This document shows positions 1 to 10,701 of a DNA stretch of 64,000 bases, piece after piece; position 1 is the first letter of the stretch, and each line of letters opens with the position of its first letter. Position numbers and translations under genes: made by a program. The notes beneath the pieces were generated by a model, which saw nothing but the letters and a program-made list of their open reading frames with translations, was not told the origin of the DNA and did not search any database. The DNA comes from Cepaea nemoralis (Eukaryota; Mollusca; Gastropoda; Stylommatophora; Helicidae): contig JACEFZ010017825.1 in the NCBI GenBank assembly GCA_014155875.1, positions 227,501 through 291,500 of the forward strand, written 5' to 3'.

Positions 1-945
1 AGGAGTAGGAGGGAGGAGGAGGGATTAGGAGGAGGAGGGAGAGGGAGGAGAAGGGAGGAGGAGGTAGGAGGAGGGAGGAGGAGGAAGAGGGAGAAGGAGG
101 GAGGAGGAGGAGTAGGAGGAAGGAGGAGGGATTAGGAGGAGGGAGGAGGGGGAGGGAGGAGGAGGAGGGAGGAGGGGAGGGAGGAGGAGGAGGGAGGAGG
201 AGGAAGGAGGAAGGAAGAGGAGGAAGAGGGAGGAGGAGGGAGGAGGAGGGAGGGGAGGAGGAGGGAAGAGGAGGGAGAAGGAGGAGGAGGGAGAAGGGGG
301 AGGAGGGAGGAGGAGAAGGGGGAGGAGGGAGAAGGAGGAGGAGGAGGAGAAAGAAGAGGAGATGAGGAGGGAGAGGGAGGAGGAGGGAGAGGGAGGAAGA
401 GGAGAGAGGAGGAAGGAGGAGGAGGAGGGAGGAGGGAGGAGGAGGAGGAAGAGGAGGAAGAGGGAGGGGGGAGTGGGGGAGGAGGGAAGAGGGAGGAAGA
501 GGAAGGAGGAGGAGGGAAGAGGGAGGAGGTAGAGGGATGAGGAGGGAGGAGGATGAGGGAGGAGGAGAAGGAGGAGGAGGAGGGAGGAGGAGAGGGAGGA
601 GGAGGGAGAAGGAGGAGGGGGATAAGGGAGGAGGGGAGGAGGAGGAGGGAAGAGGAGAAGGTAGGAGAAGGGATGAGGGGGAGGAGGCGGGGGAGGAGGA
701 GGGAGGAAGGAGGAGGGAGGGAGGAGGAGGGAGGGAGGAGGAGGAGAGAGGAGGAGGAGGGCGCAAGAGGAGGAGGGGGAGGAGAAAGGAGGAGGGGGGA
801 GGAGGAGGGAGGAGGAGGGAGGAGGAGGAAGAGGGAGGAGGAGGAAGAGGGAGGCGGACGGAGGAGGAGGTAGAGGGAGGAAGGGGAGGGGAGGGAGAAG
901 AGGGGTGGAGGAGGAGGAGGGGAGAGGTGGATAAGGGGGAGGAGG
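1..945 (+). repeat. GGA/GA-rich polypurine tract
   Basis: Nearly uninterrupted purine sequence of GGA, GAGG and GAA units on the + strand, with fewer than a handful of pyrimidines per 100 bases. The long open frames on both strands are low-complexity artefacts (Gly/Arg/Glu or Pro/Ser/Leu only). The tract runs directly into the left arm of the hairpin at 932-1524, and the right arm runs into the complementary CCT tract. Mirror-symmetric purine tracts of this type can form triplex (H-DNA) structures; that is inference. Confidence 0.95.
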
Positions 946-1524
946 ATTATAACGCATATGCCTGTAGATAACTGCAGCGAAAGGGTCCACCTATTTGAGA
1001 AATATGCAACAAATTTACATATATAGCAATGCTATTAGAAGTTATGTCCCCTCGCTATATATACATTATAATGTAAATTGAAATATTAAAAAATATTAAG
1101 TAAATAACCGTTTTTACACTAACAAACTATGACAGTTGCCAGCGCGAGAATGAGAGGAAGACGTGTAGAAAATTTCATCTCAATCGGATGGACCGTTCGC
1201 GAACGCATAAAGGACATACATACAGACAGACATACATACAGACAGACGGAGATTGCCTTTTATCGGTCCATCCGATTGAGATGATATTTTCTAAACGTTT
1301 TCTACACATTCCGGTGCAGCCAACTGTCATAGTTTTTTTTAGTGTACAAACAGTTATTTACTTAATATTATTTAATATTTTAATTTACATTATAATTTAT
1401 ATATAGCGAGGGGACATAACTTTTAATCGCATTGCTATATATGTAAAATTGTTGCATATTTCTCAAATAGGTGGACCTTTTCGCTACAGCGATCTACAGG
1501 CATATGCGTCATAATCCTCCTCCT
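932..1524. repeat. large inverted repeat (fold-back), arms about 262 bp
   Basis: The left arm (932-1194) and right arm (about 1263-1524) are inverted copies of about 90 percent identity by eye. Shared landmarks are GCATATGCCTGTAGAT, GGTCCACCTATTTGAGAAA, CCCCTCGCTATATATA and ATCGGATGGACCG. The loop of about 68 bp carries CATA and CAGA microsatellite units after CGAACGCATAAAGGAC. The arms enter GGA repeats on the left and CCT repeats on the right, so the potential hairpin is longer still. It could be two copies of one short mobile element inserted tail to tail, or a fold-back transposon. No coding sequence is seen. Confidence 0.9.
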
Positions 1525-1630
1525 CCTCCCCTCCTCCTCCTCCTCCTCTCCCTCCCCTCCTCCTCCCCCTCCTCATCCTTCTCCTCCTCCCCCTCCCCTC
1601 CTACCCTCCTTCTCCCCCTCCTCCCCCTCG
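1512..1630 (-). repeat. CCT-rich polypyrimidine tract
   Basis: TCC/CTCC repeats on the + strand, the complement of the tract at 1-945 and immediately outside the right hairpin arm. Confidence 0.9.
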
Positions 1631-1634
1631 CTAT

Positions 1635-1896
1635 ACATACATACATACATACATACATACATACATACATACATACATACATACATACATACATACATAC
1701 ATACATACATACATACATACATACATACATTATGTATGTATGTATGTATGTATGTATGTATGTATGTATGTATGCATACATACATGCATAAATAAATACA
1801 TACATACATACATACATACATACATACATACATACATACATACATACATACATACATACATACATACATACATACATACATACATACATACATACA
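1635..1896. repeat. (CATA)n array with two internal orientation switches
   Basis: CATA units run from 1635 to 1730, flip to TATG units from 1731 to 1773, then return to CATA (with GCATAAATAAAT variants) to 1896. Each flip is a perfect palindrome centre (CATTATG, TATGCATA). Confidence 0.95.
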
Positions 1897-1969
1897 GCGA
1901 GTAAGAGACGGACAGACAAACAGAGCCTGCGGGAGAAAGGAAGGCAAACAGAGAGAGTCATAGCGAAAG

Positions 1970-2120
<151 letters not shown>

Positions 2121-2340
2121 GAGCGTGAGAGATATAAGGAAACAGAGTGGACATCTGGCCTATATACCAATAGTACAAAATGCAAACATATGGGCCAACA
2201 TGTGAAGACCTCAGGTGAATCAGTGCCGGAATAAACGCCTAAAACAGTATAAAAAAGAACAAAGAACGAGGCTTTTATCCCAAGCATAGTGTGGGAGGTT
2301 TTGACTACCTTCTGTAATTTTACTTCAATTTTCATAATTC

Positions 2341-4475
2341 AGATGTCCGACAACGAGCTAGAAAAACTAGCAGACATGTACAACAACAGTATAGGGAGTG
2401 CTAGCATCAAGGAGGAGTGGTTACACAGCTATCTGGGATAGGGATATCGAGTTATAACCATGCAGAATACAATAGGCAAGCTGCTGGAGAAGTTAATTGC
2501 CAGGAAAATATCAAGCCAGCTAGAGAGGCAAGGTGTTTTCCCACCTACCCTGGGTGGGTACTGTCCAAAAAGAGAAACCTGGACCAATGAAGCAGTTATT
2601 GCCCATGATGTCTATGAAGGTTTCCACTCAGGCATTGAAACCTTTGCTGCCGCGATCGAAGTTGAGGACGCGTACAACAGAGTACCATTGGATTTTTTAA
2701 TGCTTCAGATTCTTGAACTCAAAAATAAGTCCATTTATCCTTAGCTGGATCGCTGCAGCACTCTTCCAACGGAAAGTAGTTTTTAGATGTGGCAACTGGA
2801 CGTCGGAACCAACAACAATATATCCTGGCCTACCACAGGGATCACCATTATCTCCTGTACTGTTCAACGCCTACACAGTGAGAATCACCAGTGAGCAGAA
2901 CACTGGACCTGATAGGACATTGTCATATGCCGATGATGTATTAGTGTATCGTCAGGGTAAGGATAGAGATCAGGTTGCTGTGGAACTACAAACCGAACTC
3001 AGTCGCATAAGTACTTGGTGTGACAAAGCTAGGGCAATGGTCAACCCAACAAAGGCAACAGTGACTTGGTTCTCGTTGAATAATGATATTGTCAACACTC
3101 CAACACCAACTGTAAAGCTGTGTTCAGAGACGGTGGAAAGAACGCGGGCAATGAATTACCTGGGGATACCGTTTGATCCAAGGCTTGCTTATTTATAATG
3201 AGCACATAGACCAGGTGATAACAAAGGCCAAGCGGGGTTTGGCTGCGATGCGGGTGATGGCGGCAGCAAACAGTGAGCAACACCATGTATGTCTTCTGTA
3301 CGAGGGGCTGGTCATGTCTGTTTTTGAGTACGCGATGCCAATCCTGACTCTCAGCCATAAGCAGATAGAAAGGATAGAAAGGATACAGAATGAAGCTATG
3401 CGCAATATTCTTGGATGTACAAGAGATACAGCATGCAGGGCGATGCGCTACCTTCTTGATTTTCCAACCATTGAAGACAGAATACAAGTTTGCAGAGCGT
3501 GCGCCTACCTCAGAGTTAACTCAAACACACAACACCCACTGCATAGTGAAATTATGAAGGTGAAGGGCAGCAGGTTAAAAAGAGGACGGTCGTGGATGGG
3601 TCAAGCCGAAGACATTCTTCAACAGGTGTGTTCACTTGAGGACTTAGAACCTGGCGAGGAGTGGGTAGCAAGTGCCAACAGATTTCTGCACATCCTTTTC
3701 AGTTTGCATCCAACTAGATAGAAAATGCAGACAAGAAAATCCGGCTGCTGTGGAGGCTGAAGTACAAGCGTTGATTTTCGAGAATTCGCTAGACGGTGAT
3801 GCTGTCATCTACACAGATGGGTCGGTCGTCCGACATGTGAGAAGCTCATGGGCCTTTACGGCTCGGGCCGGAGGGAGAATTGTGAAGGAGGACTCTGGTG
3901 CTTTCACTGAGACCACAAGTAGCCTGACTATGGAAGTCATGGCAAGTAAGTAAGCAATAACATGGCTCGAGACACAGACATTCACTAGGGCATGTTTCCT
4001 TAGCGACTCAATGAGCATGATCAAGAGGATAGAGGTGGGGTGGATCCGAAGAGAATGGTTGCTGTCTCTGGAGCGGTCTCGGCTGGTAAAGATTAGTTTC
4101 ATCTTCGTGCCAGGGCATGCGGGAGTACAAGGAAATGAGCGGGCTGACAAGCTCGCAGGTGAGGCTACTGTGGAGGGCGGACGCGCCATGGACCAGGCTG
4201 ACATTCTGAATGCTCTACGAGAAGTAAGACTTTTGCGTGAACCAAGTGATGACTGTGAATCTACAACCATGGCCAGACTGCGAGAACAACAAATTAAAAG
4301 AGGGGCGGCCAAACAAGAACACTACGCAGGAAGCCAAAGAAGATTGATAAACCAACACAGAACTGGTGTCGTTAGCCGCTACACGCTGCGGGATTTGCTG
4401 AGGAGGGGATCCGAGCACTTATGGACTGAATGGTTCGATGTGCAGTGAGGATGATCTGTCGACTAACTAACTAAC
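2341..4475 (+). pseudogene. LINE-A copy 1: 5'-truncated non-LTR retrotransposon, RT + RNase H, frameshifted
   Basis: Conceptual translation in shifting frames follows the intact LINE-A at 20278-24029 from the middle of its RT to its last codons. Visible blocks are LLEKLIARK, PPTLGGY, AAIEVEDAYN (RT motif A), GLPQGSPLSPVLF, SYADDVLVYRQG (catalytic YADD) and YTDGSV with MEVMA and HAGVQGNERADKLAG (RNase H). Frame changes or stops fall near 2440, 2740, 3197, 3720 and 3950. A short stretch equivalent to PLPKPNKDHSK is deleted near 2440. The 3' end finishes in CTAACTAACTAAC, the tail type of the full-length copy. It was inserted 5'-truncated and has since decayed. Confidence 0.93.
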
Positions 4476-5033
4476 TAACATCTCTCGATTGCTCTATTAT
4501 TTGTCCCTATTGGAGCATTTATTATGTTAGATTTAAACCCTTACATTAGTTTCGTCGATGGTTGCTCCTTAAATAAAACCACAGCTGAACCTTACAGCGA
4601 TACGAACTGTAGTGTTTATGTGGAGCACTGATATTGCCGACTACATTGCCTCCTACATTATTATAACTAAGAACTTCGATAATTCGCCAGAAGCCAAATA
4701 CATTTGATCTATTTGATAGTCTGCAGGAACATTCGCGAGATATCCCAGACGAAAGAGACATTAGCTAAATTTCTAGACAATTCGCGACATGAAATCTAGA
4801 CTTGCCTGAAAGCACAGTGGAAGATTGTATAGGTATATAGAGTATTATGATTTCTTGCATTTAAAGAGATCATTATTCTCATTTTTTGTATGTAACTCTG
4901 AAATTTCAATACTTTGAGAATTGTGTAAATCTTTTGGCAACGCATGCCGTCTACACGATTTCAGTTAATTAGCTCATTTAGTAATGCAAGAAAGAGTGAG
5001 CTTTTACCCAAGACATAGTTTCACGGTCATCGT
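4476..5033. other. no recognised feature
   Basis: AT-rich unique sequence. Only short spurious frames; no repeat kinship to the rest of the window was seen. Confidence 0.6.
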
Positions 5034-5455
5034 TATCATCATCATCATCATCATGTACCGTGCAGATAAGCGCCAGCAGTCGTGGTTTGACAAGCTCGCA
5101 TGATCATCATCATCATCATGTACCGTGCAGATAAGCGCAGCAGTCGTGGTTTGACAAGCTCGCATGATCATCATCATCATCATGTACCGTTCAGATAAGC
5201 GCCAGCAGTCGTGGTTTGACAGCTCGCGTGATCATCAATCTTTGATCAAGCCTGTGTTCTTGTTCCCATTATACCATGTGACCAAGTCATCAAGGTATTT
5301 ATTTCCTTTACTTTTGTCCCATCAACTTTGCCAGATGTCATTACATTTATAGCTTATTTCTCATAACGTGCAAGAAAACAATTGTCACTGTCTACGCTAA
5401 TTTCTCTAATCGATTTACAGTGATCAATTCTTTTTTATAGGACTGACTGTCTCAT
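5034..5455 (-). mobile_element. LINE-B 3' end, diverged, with tandemly triplicated terminus
   Basis: The + strand carries the reverse of a LINE-B 3' end: GATAAGCG, TGTGTTCTTG, AAGGTATTTATTTCC, TTGCCAGATGTCAT, TCTCATAACGTGC and CTAATTTCTCTAATC match the same order of blocks at 24062-24330 and 62697-62960. The last ~65 bases, including an (ATC)n tail, occur three times in tandem, with GTACCG at 5055, 5120 and 5184. No intact frame remains. Confidence 0.8.
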
Positions 5456-5780
5456 TCATAACTTCCCACAGGTATACAAATGTGAATGACATCTGATACA
5501 AACGATTAATGAAGTAATTTTTTTTTTAAACGTAAGGGTATTCTTTTGACAGACGATGACATAGCGGTGTCAAGACTCAGGCATCCACAAATACTCTTTC
5601 TTAAAGAACCGTCTCATTCATAGCGTCTCAACGACACGCAAATGTGAATGCAACCTGTACAAACGATTAATGAAGTATTTTATTTTTTAAAAAAGAAACA
5701 AAAAAAAAACTTAAGGGTAGTCTTTCGACAGGCACTGACATAGCGGTGCCAAGACTTGGGTATTCACATATACTAGACAG
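5450..5780 (+). repeat. two-copy tandem duplication, period about 161 bp
   Basis: Both units contain TCTCATTCATA, AAATGTGAATG, AACGATTAATGAAG (5501 and 5662), TTAAGGGTA or GTAAGGGTA and GACATAGCGGTG. Each has a T- or A-rich run in the middle. No coding potential. Confidence 0.85.
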
Positions 5781-5914
5781 TGGCACAATGAGGTAGAGTG
5801 GTCAGTTTCCTACAACAAAAACTTCCAGAACTGTCTGAAAATTAGCCTGCCCAAAGTCCATGACAGCTTGAAAACCCCAGAGCCGCCTGGTGTAGAAGAT
5901 ATAATCATGCCAGT

Positions 5915-5990
5915 ACTAAGGTTTGAACCCGGGCAAGTGTGTTAGTAAGGAAGAACACTACACCTATGGCATCGTGGCAGTTATGTATCC
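5915..5990 (-). other. possible tRNA-derived SINE head
   Basis: On the minus strand a B-box-like GGGTTCAAACC lies about 50 bases after a weak A-box-like region. No acceptor stem closes, so it is not a functional tRNA. It may be chance. Confidence 0.3.
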
Positions 5991-5999
5991 GACTTGAAG

Positions 6000-6385
6000 T
6001 AAAGAACATACGTAAACTAAGAAACTTGTTCCACAGATTTAGGTATCTTGTGTATACAATGCTATCCCCATATTTAATAGACCGAATGGTAGTAAGTGTG
6101 TGACTCCGGTGCCCTGTACTTCCCACTGTATTTGCTGGTACCCATGGTATGTATGCTTATACCCGTTACACAATCTTATTGACGCGGCTTAGCATGGCAT
6201 ATAAATGAGCACTGCTTTCGTGTAAAACAGTATAAATTAACGGAGATATGTCACCCCCTTTACGTCGATTGGGTACATAGTGCCAGCCCAATAATGTTAC
6301 AGACAATCAGCAATGGTTGGGTCATGGGGTTGTCGCCTTTACTTCCCAGAACACTTCCTGGCAGGCAGTTTAGGCTGGACCACCA
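6000..6385. other. no recognised feature
   Basis: Unique sequence between the tRNA-like fragment and the minisatellite. Nothing supportable. Confidence 0.5.
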
Positions 6386-8012
6386 GAGAAAGCTTAGGTC
6401 AATGTTAATAACATCTCACCAGAGAGCCGAGATCAATGTTAACAACATCTCCCTAGAGAGCCGAGATCAATGTAAACAATATCTCCCCAAAAAGCTGAGA
6501 TCCATGTTAACAGTATCTCCACAGAAAGCTGAGATCAATTTTAACAACATCTCCCCAGAGAGCTGACATCAATGTTAACATCTCTCCAGAGAGTCTAGAT
6601 CAATGTTAACAACGCCTCTCTAGAGAGCGGAGATCAGTGTTAACAACATCTCACCAGAGAGCCGAGGTCAATGTTAACAACATCTCCCCAGAGAGCTGAG
6701 ATCAATGTTAACAACATCTCACCAAGAGAGCTGAGATCAATGTTAACAACATCTCCACAGCGAGCCTAGATCAGTGTTAACAACATCTCACAAGAGAGCC
6801 GTGATCAATGTTAACATCTTCTCACCAGAGAGCCGAGATCAATGTTAATAACATCTTCACATAGAGCTAAGGTCTATGTTAACAACATCTCACAAGAAAG
6901 TTGAGATCAATGTTAACAACATCTCCGCAGTGAGCTGTTATCAATGTTAACAACATCTCACCAGACAGCCTAGATCAATGTTAACAACATATCACCAGAG
7001 AGCCGTGATCAGTGTTAACAACATCTCACCAGGGAGCCGAGATCAATGTTAATATCATCTTCACAGAGAGCTAAAGTCAATGTTAACAACATCTCACACG
7101 GAAGTTGCGATCAATGTTAACAACATCTCCCCAGAGAGCTTAGGTCAATGTTAATAACATCTCCCAAGAGAGCTGACATCAATCTTAATATCACTGCAGA
7201 GAGCAGAGATCAATGGTGACAAGTCACCAGAGAGGCGAGGTCAATGTTAACAATATCTCAGCAGAGAGTTCAGAACAATGTTAACAACATCTCCACAGAG
7301 ATCTGTGGTCAATGTAACAACTATCCACAAGGAAAGCTGAGATCAATGCTAACAACATTCTCGTCAGAGATCCGTGGTTCAATGTTAACAACATCTCACC
7401 AGACTTGCTCGAGAACAACGTAACAACATATCCACATGATAGTTACTGTCAATGTTTAACAACATCACACAAGAAAGCGTGCTATCAATGTTAACAACTC
7501 CCTCCTGAGAGGCGAGATAAATGTTAACATCTCACAAGAACGCTGAGATTAATGTTAACAACATCTCATCAGAGAGCGACGGTCAATGTTAACAACATCA
7601 CACAGAACGCGGATATCACTTGTTAACAACATCCCTCCTGAGAGCCGAGAATAACTGTTAACATCTCACAAGACAACGCTGAGATAATGTTAAACAACAT
7701 TGATCTCAACTTTCTTGTGAGATGTTGTTAACATAGACCTTAGCTCTCTGTGGAGATGTTATTAACTAAACACACACGCCTCAGAGAGCGAGGTCAATGT
7801 AACAACATTTCACAAGATAGCTGAAGTCAATGTTAACAACATCTCACAAGAAACCTGAGATCAATGTTAACAACATCTCACAAGAAAGCTGAGGAACAAT
7901 GTTAACAATATATCTCCATAGAGCTGAAATCAATGTTAACAACATCTCCACAAAGAGCTGAGGTCAATATTAACAACATTTTCCCGGAGAGCAGAGATCA
8001 ATGTTTACATCT
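6386..8012 (+). repeat. minisatellite of about 34-bp units, roughly 48 copies
   Basis: The unit is approximately AGAGAGCYGAGATCAATG followed by TTAACAACATCTCMCC, with the palindrome GTTAAC in most units. Units vary by substitution and small indels, more so toward the right end. A higher-order period of about 204 bp (six units) is visible between 6836-6950 and 7040-7150. About 65 bp at 7702-7766 lie in reverse orientation. Reading frames through it are not coding. Confidence 0.95.
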
Positions 8013-8017
8013 CTCCA

Positions 8018-8640
8018 GTTTAAAAAAAAAAACATCAACTGTAAATCTGTGTTCATAGACTGTGGAAAGAAGGCAGGCAATGAAATATCCGGGTGGCGGG
8101 GGGGGGGGGTAAGGGGGGGGGGTGTACAATTTGATCGACGCCTCGCTTACACTGAACACATAGACCATGTGATAATAAAGTCTAAGCGGGTTGGCTGCGA
8201 TTCGGGTGATGCCGACGGCAGTTTGTGAGCATCGCCATCTATGTCTTCTATACGTGGGTCTATTCCTTTCTGTTTTTGAGAATGTGATGGCGATCCTGAC
8301 TCTTAGCCATAAGCATATGGAAAGGATGGAAATGACACAGAAGCTATGCGTATGATACTTATATGTACAAGACATACAGCATGCAAGACGACGCGATGCC
8401 TTCTGGATTTTCCAACCATGGGTGACTGAATACAAAGTTGCCGAAAAAAAAGGCCTACCTCAGAATCAACGCAAACACACCATCCACTGCTTGGTGAAAT
8501 TAATAAGGTAAATGGCAGCAGGTTAAAAAGAGGAAAGGTCAAGCCCAAGACATTCTTCAATGGGTGTGTTCACTTGAGGTCTTAGATCCTGGCGAGGAGT
8601 GGATACAAGTGGCAACATAGTTCTGTTAGTCACAACCGTT
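8018..8640 (+). pseudogene. LINE-A fragment 2 (RT C-terminal / connection region)
   Basis: Base-level similarity to LINE-A copy 1 at about 3085-3690. Shared blocks are CATAGACCATGTGATAA, AAGCGGG, GATGGCGATCCTGACTCT, GACATACAGCATGCAAG, GGCAGCAGGTTAAAAAGAGG and CTGGCGAGGAGTGG. It has several frameshifts and an inserted G-run at 8097-8131. It starts and ends inside the element and abuts the minisatellite on its left. Confidence 0.88.
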
Positions 8641-9030
8641 AGTGTTTGTTTTTGTAGTACGTTATTCCATATATTATCACCCCTTATTTCAGTCCACGCA
8701 CATGGCGAACATTCGTCAAATGCGTCTGGGCAGCTTCATTGAATATTCATTAGATGCGAGATAGGTCTTTTTCCCTAGCTCAGTTCCAATCTGATGCAAA
8801 TATTTCCCGCGTACCTCGGAGTTTGTGTTGTGTTTATTCAAGTTTGGAATCTTCTGATCACGCAGATATCACGTTAACAAAATAGTAAATAACGTATGGG
8901 CAATTATTGATTGGTATTGCGATGTTCGTGCCGACTATCCCAATCATGATAGAGAACTGAAAGGTAAACTGCAGATATTGAATGACTAAGAGAAGAGTAT
9001 TGTTTCTAGAAATTCCACAAACGCAAAAGT
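8641..9030. other. no recognised feature
   Basis: Unique AT-rich sequence with no repeat or coding signal I can support. Confidence 0.5.
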
Positions 9031-9315
9031 ATTTGCATATCCTGTACAGTATATTGCAGCCTAACTAGCATGTATTGGCTGCTTGTGATTAATTTAGCAA
9101 TTTATTTTCAGTAGTTTGTCATTGCTATCTGAACGGCCGACACGTCATGCCATGGAAATCCAAACAAAGCGATCTGTTTCCAAATCGCCCACTATTGGTT
9201 TGGAATCCTCGACTGGTATACGGGCTATTGTGAAACTGCGTTTCTCTAACACTTAAGCCACATACTTTGGTCTCAGTCTGAAAGCCCACTATTGGCTCTA
9301 ATTGACATCTGCACA
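9030..9315 (-). mobile_element. SINE-1 copy a, diverged
   Basis: Carries the reversed SINE-1 body: TTGCATATCCTGTACAG, TTTCAGTAGTTTGTCATTG and CTGAACGGCCGAC, followed by a degraded tRNA-like head. Compare the full copies at 29034 and 51288. Confidence 0.7.
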
Positions 9316-9327
9316 TTTAGATAGCAG

Positions 9328-9420
9328 ACACATTCCCGTGAATCAAGAGGTGAGGACAAGGCGCTGTCGCTGACACATACTGAGAAAACCCGAGACTAGT
9401 ATATATAAGTAGGCAGTCCC
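9328..9420 (+). pseudogene. LINE-C C-terminal remnant
   Basis: Translation IPVNQEVRTRR followed by HILRKPE matches the LINE-C remnant at 42640-43095 (IPVNQEVRKRHW ... HTLR). This is the conserved region after the RT in a LINE lineage whose ends read HTLRKP ... GRPRN. It is very short and lies between two SINE-1 copies. Confidence 0.55.
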
Positions 9421-9448
9421 TTATCTTGAACCTTCAATTAATTACTTA

Positions 9449-9705
9449 CTTGCATATCCTTTACAGGACGTAGCAGTCAACAACAGCATCTTTTCGCTGT
9501 TTGTGATTTCTTGGCAATTTTACGTTTAGTAGTTTGTCATTCCTTACTGAACGACCGGCGCTCATACCATTTTATCAAATACCAATGCAAGGCCGTCTGC
9601 TGACAAATCGTCTGCAGCTGTATTTCGAACGCGGTATGCGGGATTTCCAAGTGCTTCCGAAACCTCTTCGCCACTAGGCCGGAGGCAACCGAAATAATAG
9701 GAGAT
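9449..9705 (-). mobile_element. SINE-1 copy b
   Basis: Reversed SINE-1: TTGCATATCCTTTACAGGA at the 3' end, then TAGTAGTTTGTCATTCC, CTGAACGACCGGC, and a tRNA-like head with B-box-like GCGTTCGAAATAC and A-box-like TAGTGGCGAAGAGG on the minus strand. Confidence 0.8.
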
Positions 9706-9723
9706 CTAAAAACACACGCAGGA

Positions 9724-10125
9724 GAGAATAATCAATCAGTCAATCAATCAGGTGCCGTCTCCACAATGAAGGTTGGCTGCAATGGATCAACAATACTGTC
9801 TGTCTCTCGTCCTGACTGTACATTCTGTCAGGCTGATGTTCGTCCATCTCTTGATGTTATCTTCCCACTTGTATTGTTGTCTACCTGTTGCACGCTTACC
9901 CTCAACCTTCCCTCCTGTATGATGTTTATAAGAGTGTTATGACTTTTAACGTTGCCGAAATTTTTAACTTGCCTCTTTTTTATTTCTTTTCATCAACCTT
10001 CTTTTCATTCCCAGTTTTTCTAGAATCTCTGTATTTGATCGTTTTTGTCTCCATGAAATACGACATATTTTTCTGTTTATCCACATCTCCAAGGCCTCTA
10101 TTCGACTTTCTAGTTGTTTGTTCAG
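9724..10125 (-). pseudogene. LINE-E C-terminal remnant with (TGAT)n-type tail
   Basis: Minus-strand translation contains RIEALEMWINRKICRISW, then KRRLMKR and, after a frame change, GKRATGRQQYKWEDNIKRW. This order is the post-RT C-terminus of RTE/CR1-like LINE proteins (A-x-E-M-W ... RISW ... GR..G). The 3' end reads GATTGATTGACTGATTGATT. Frameshifted; only the 3' end was inserted. Confidence 0.75.
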
Positions 10126-10333
10126 AAGAGAATAAAGACAGAGATAAATAATATTGGGGGAGGGGGGGGGCCGTGGAGGAAGCTGCAAGAATCGGCAAAT
10201 GATAGGAATGCTTAGTGCGAGTTGCTTGTGGGTTTCTTTCCCAATGGCGGTACAGAAAATATCAAGATACATCGGGATTGTTGAATATGTGAAATACGGG
10301 CATGATTGCTCGGTTGACGAATTGATTTCACAT

Positions 10334-10452
<119 letters not shown>

Positions 10453-10613
10453 AGGTTTCCGAATCTAACTATGCTGAACATTGATGATGAATGCACCTAG
10501 AACATGCTCTCGGGCAATCCATGTTTCAAACTGTAATAACTTGTGATAACGATATTAAGTCACATGAATTCAGTTTCAGAAGTCAAATATAAGAAATTGT
10601 AACAGAGGTTACA

Positions 10614-10614
10614 A

Positions 10615-10699
<85 letters not shown>

Positions 10700-10701
10700 A
10701 A
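10614..10701. repeat. (AG)n microsatellite
   Basis: AG run ending in AAAGAAAGAGAGGGG and directly followed by the tail of the VNTR element. Confidence 0.97.

Noticed and set aside
25..990. 321-codon minus-strand open frame and overlapping + frames
   Set aside because: Pure Pro/Ser/Leu or Gly/Arg/Glu from a GGA/TCC repeat; no complexity.
6386..8012. CRISPR array
   Set aside because: Units are contiguous ~34-bp tandem repeats with no unique spacers, in eukaryotic sequence.
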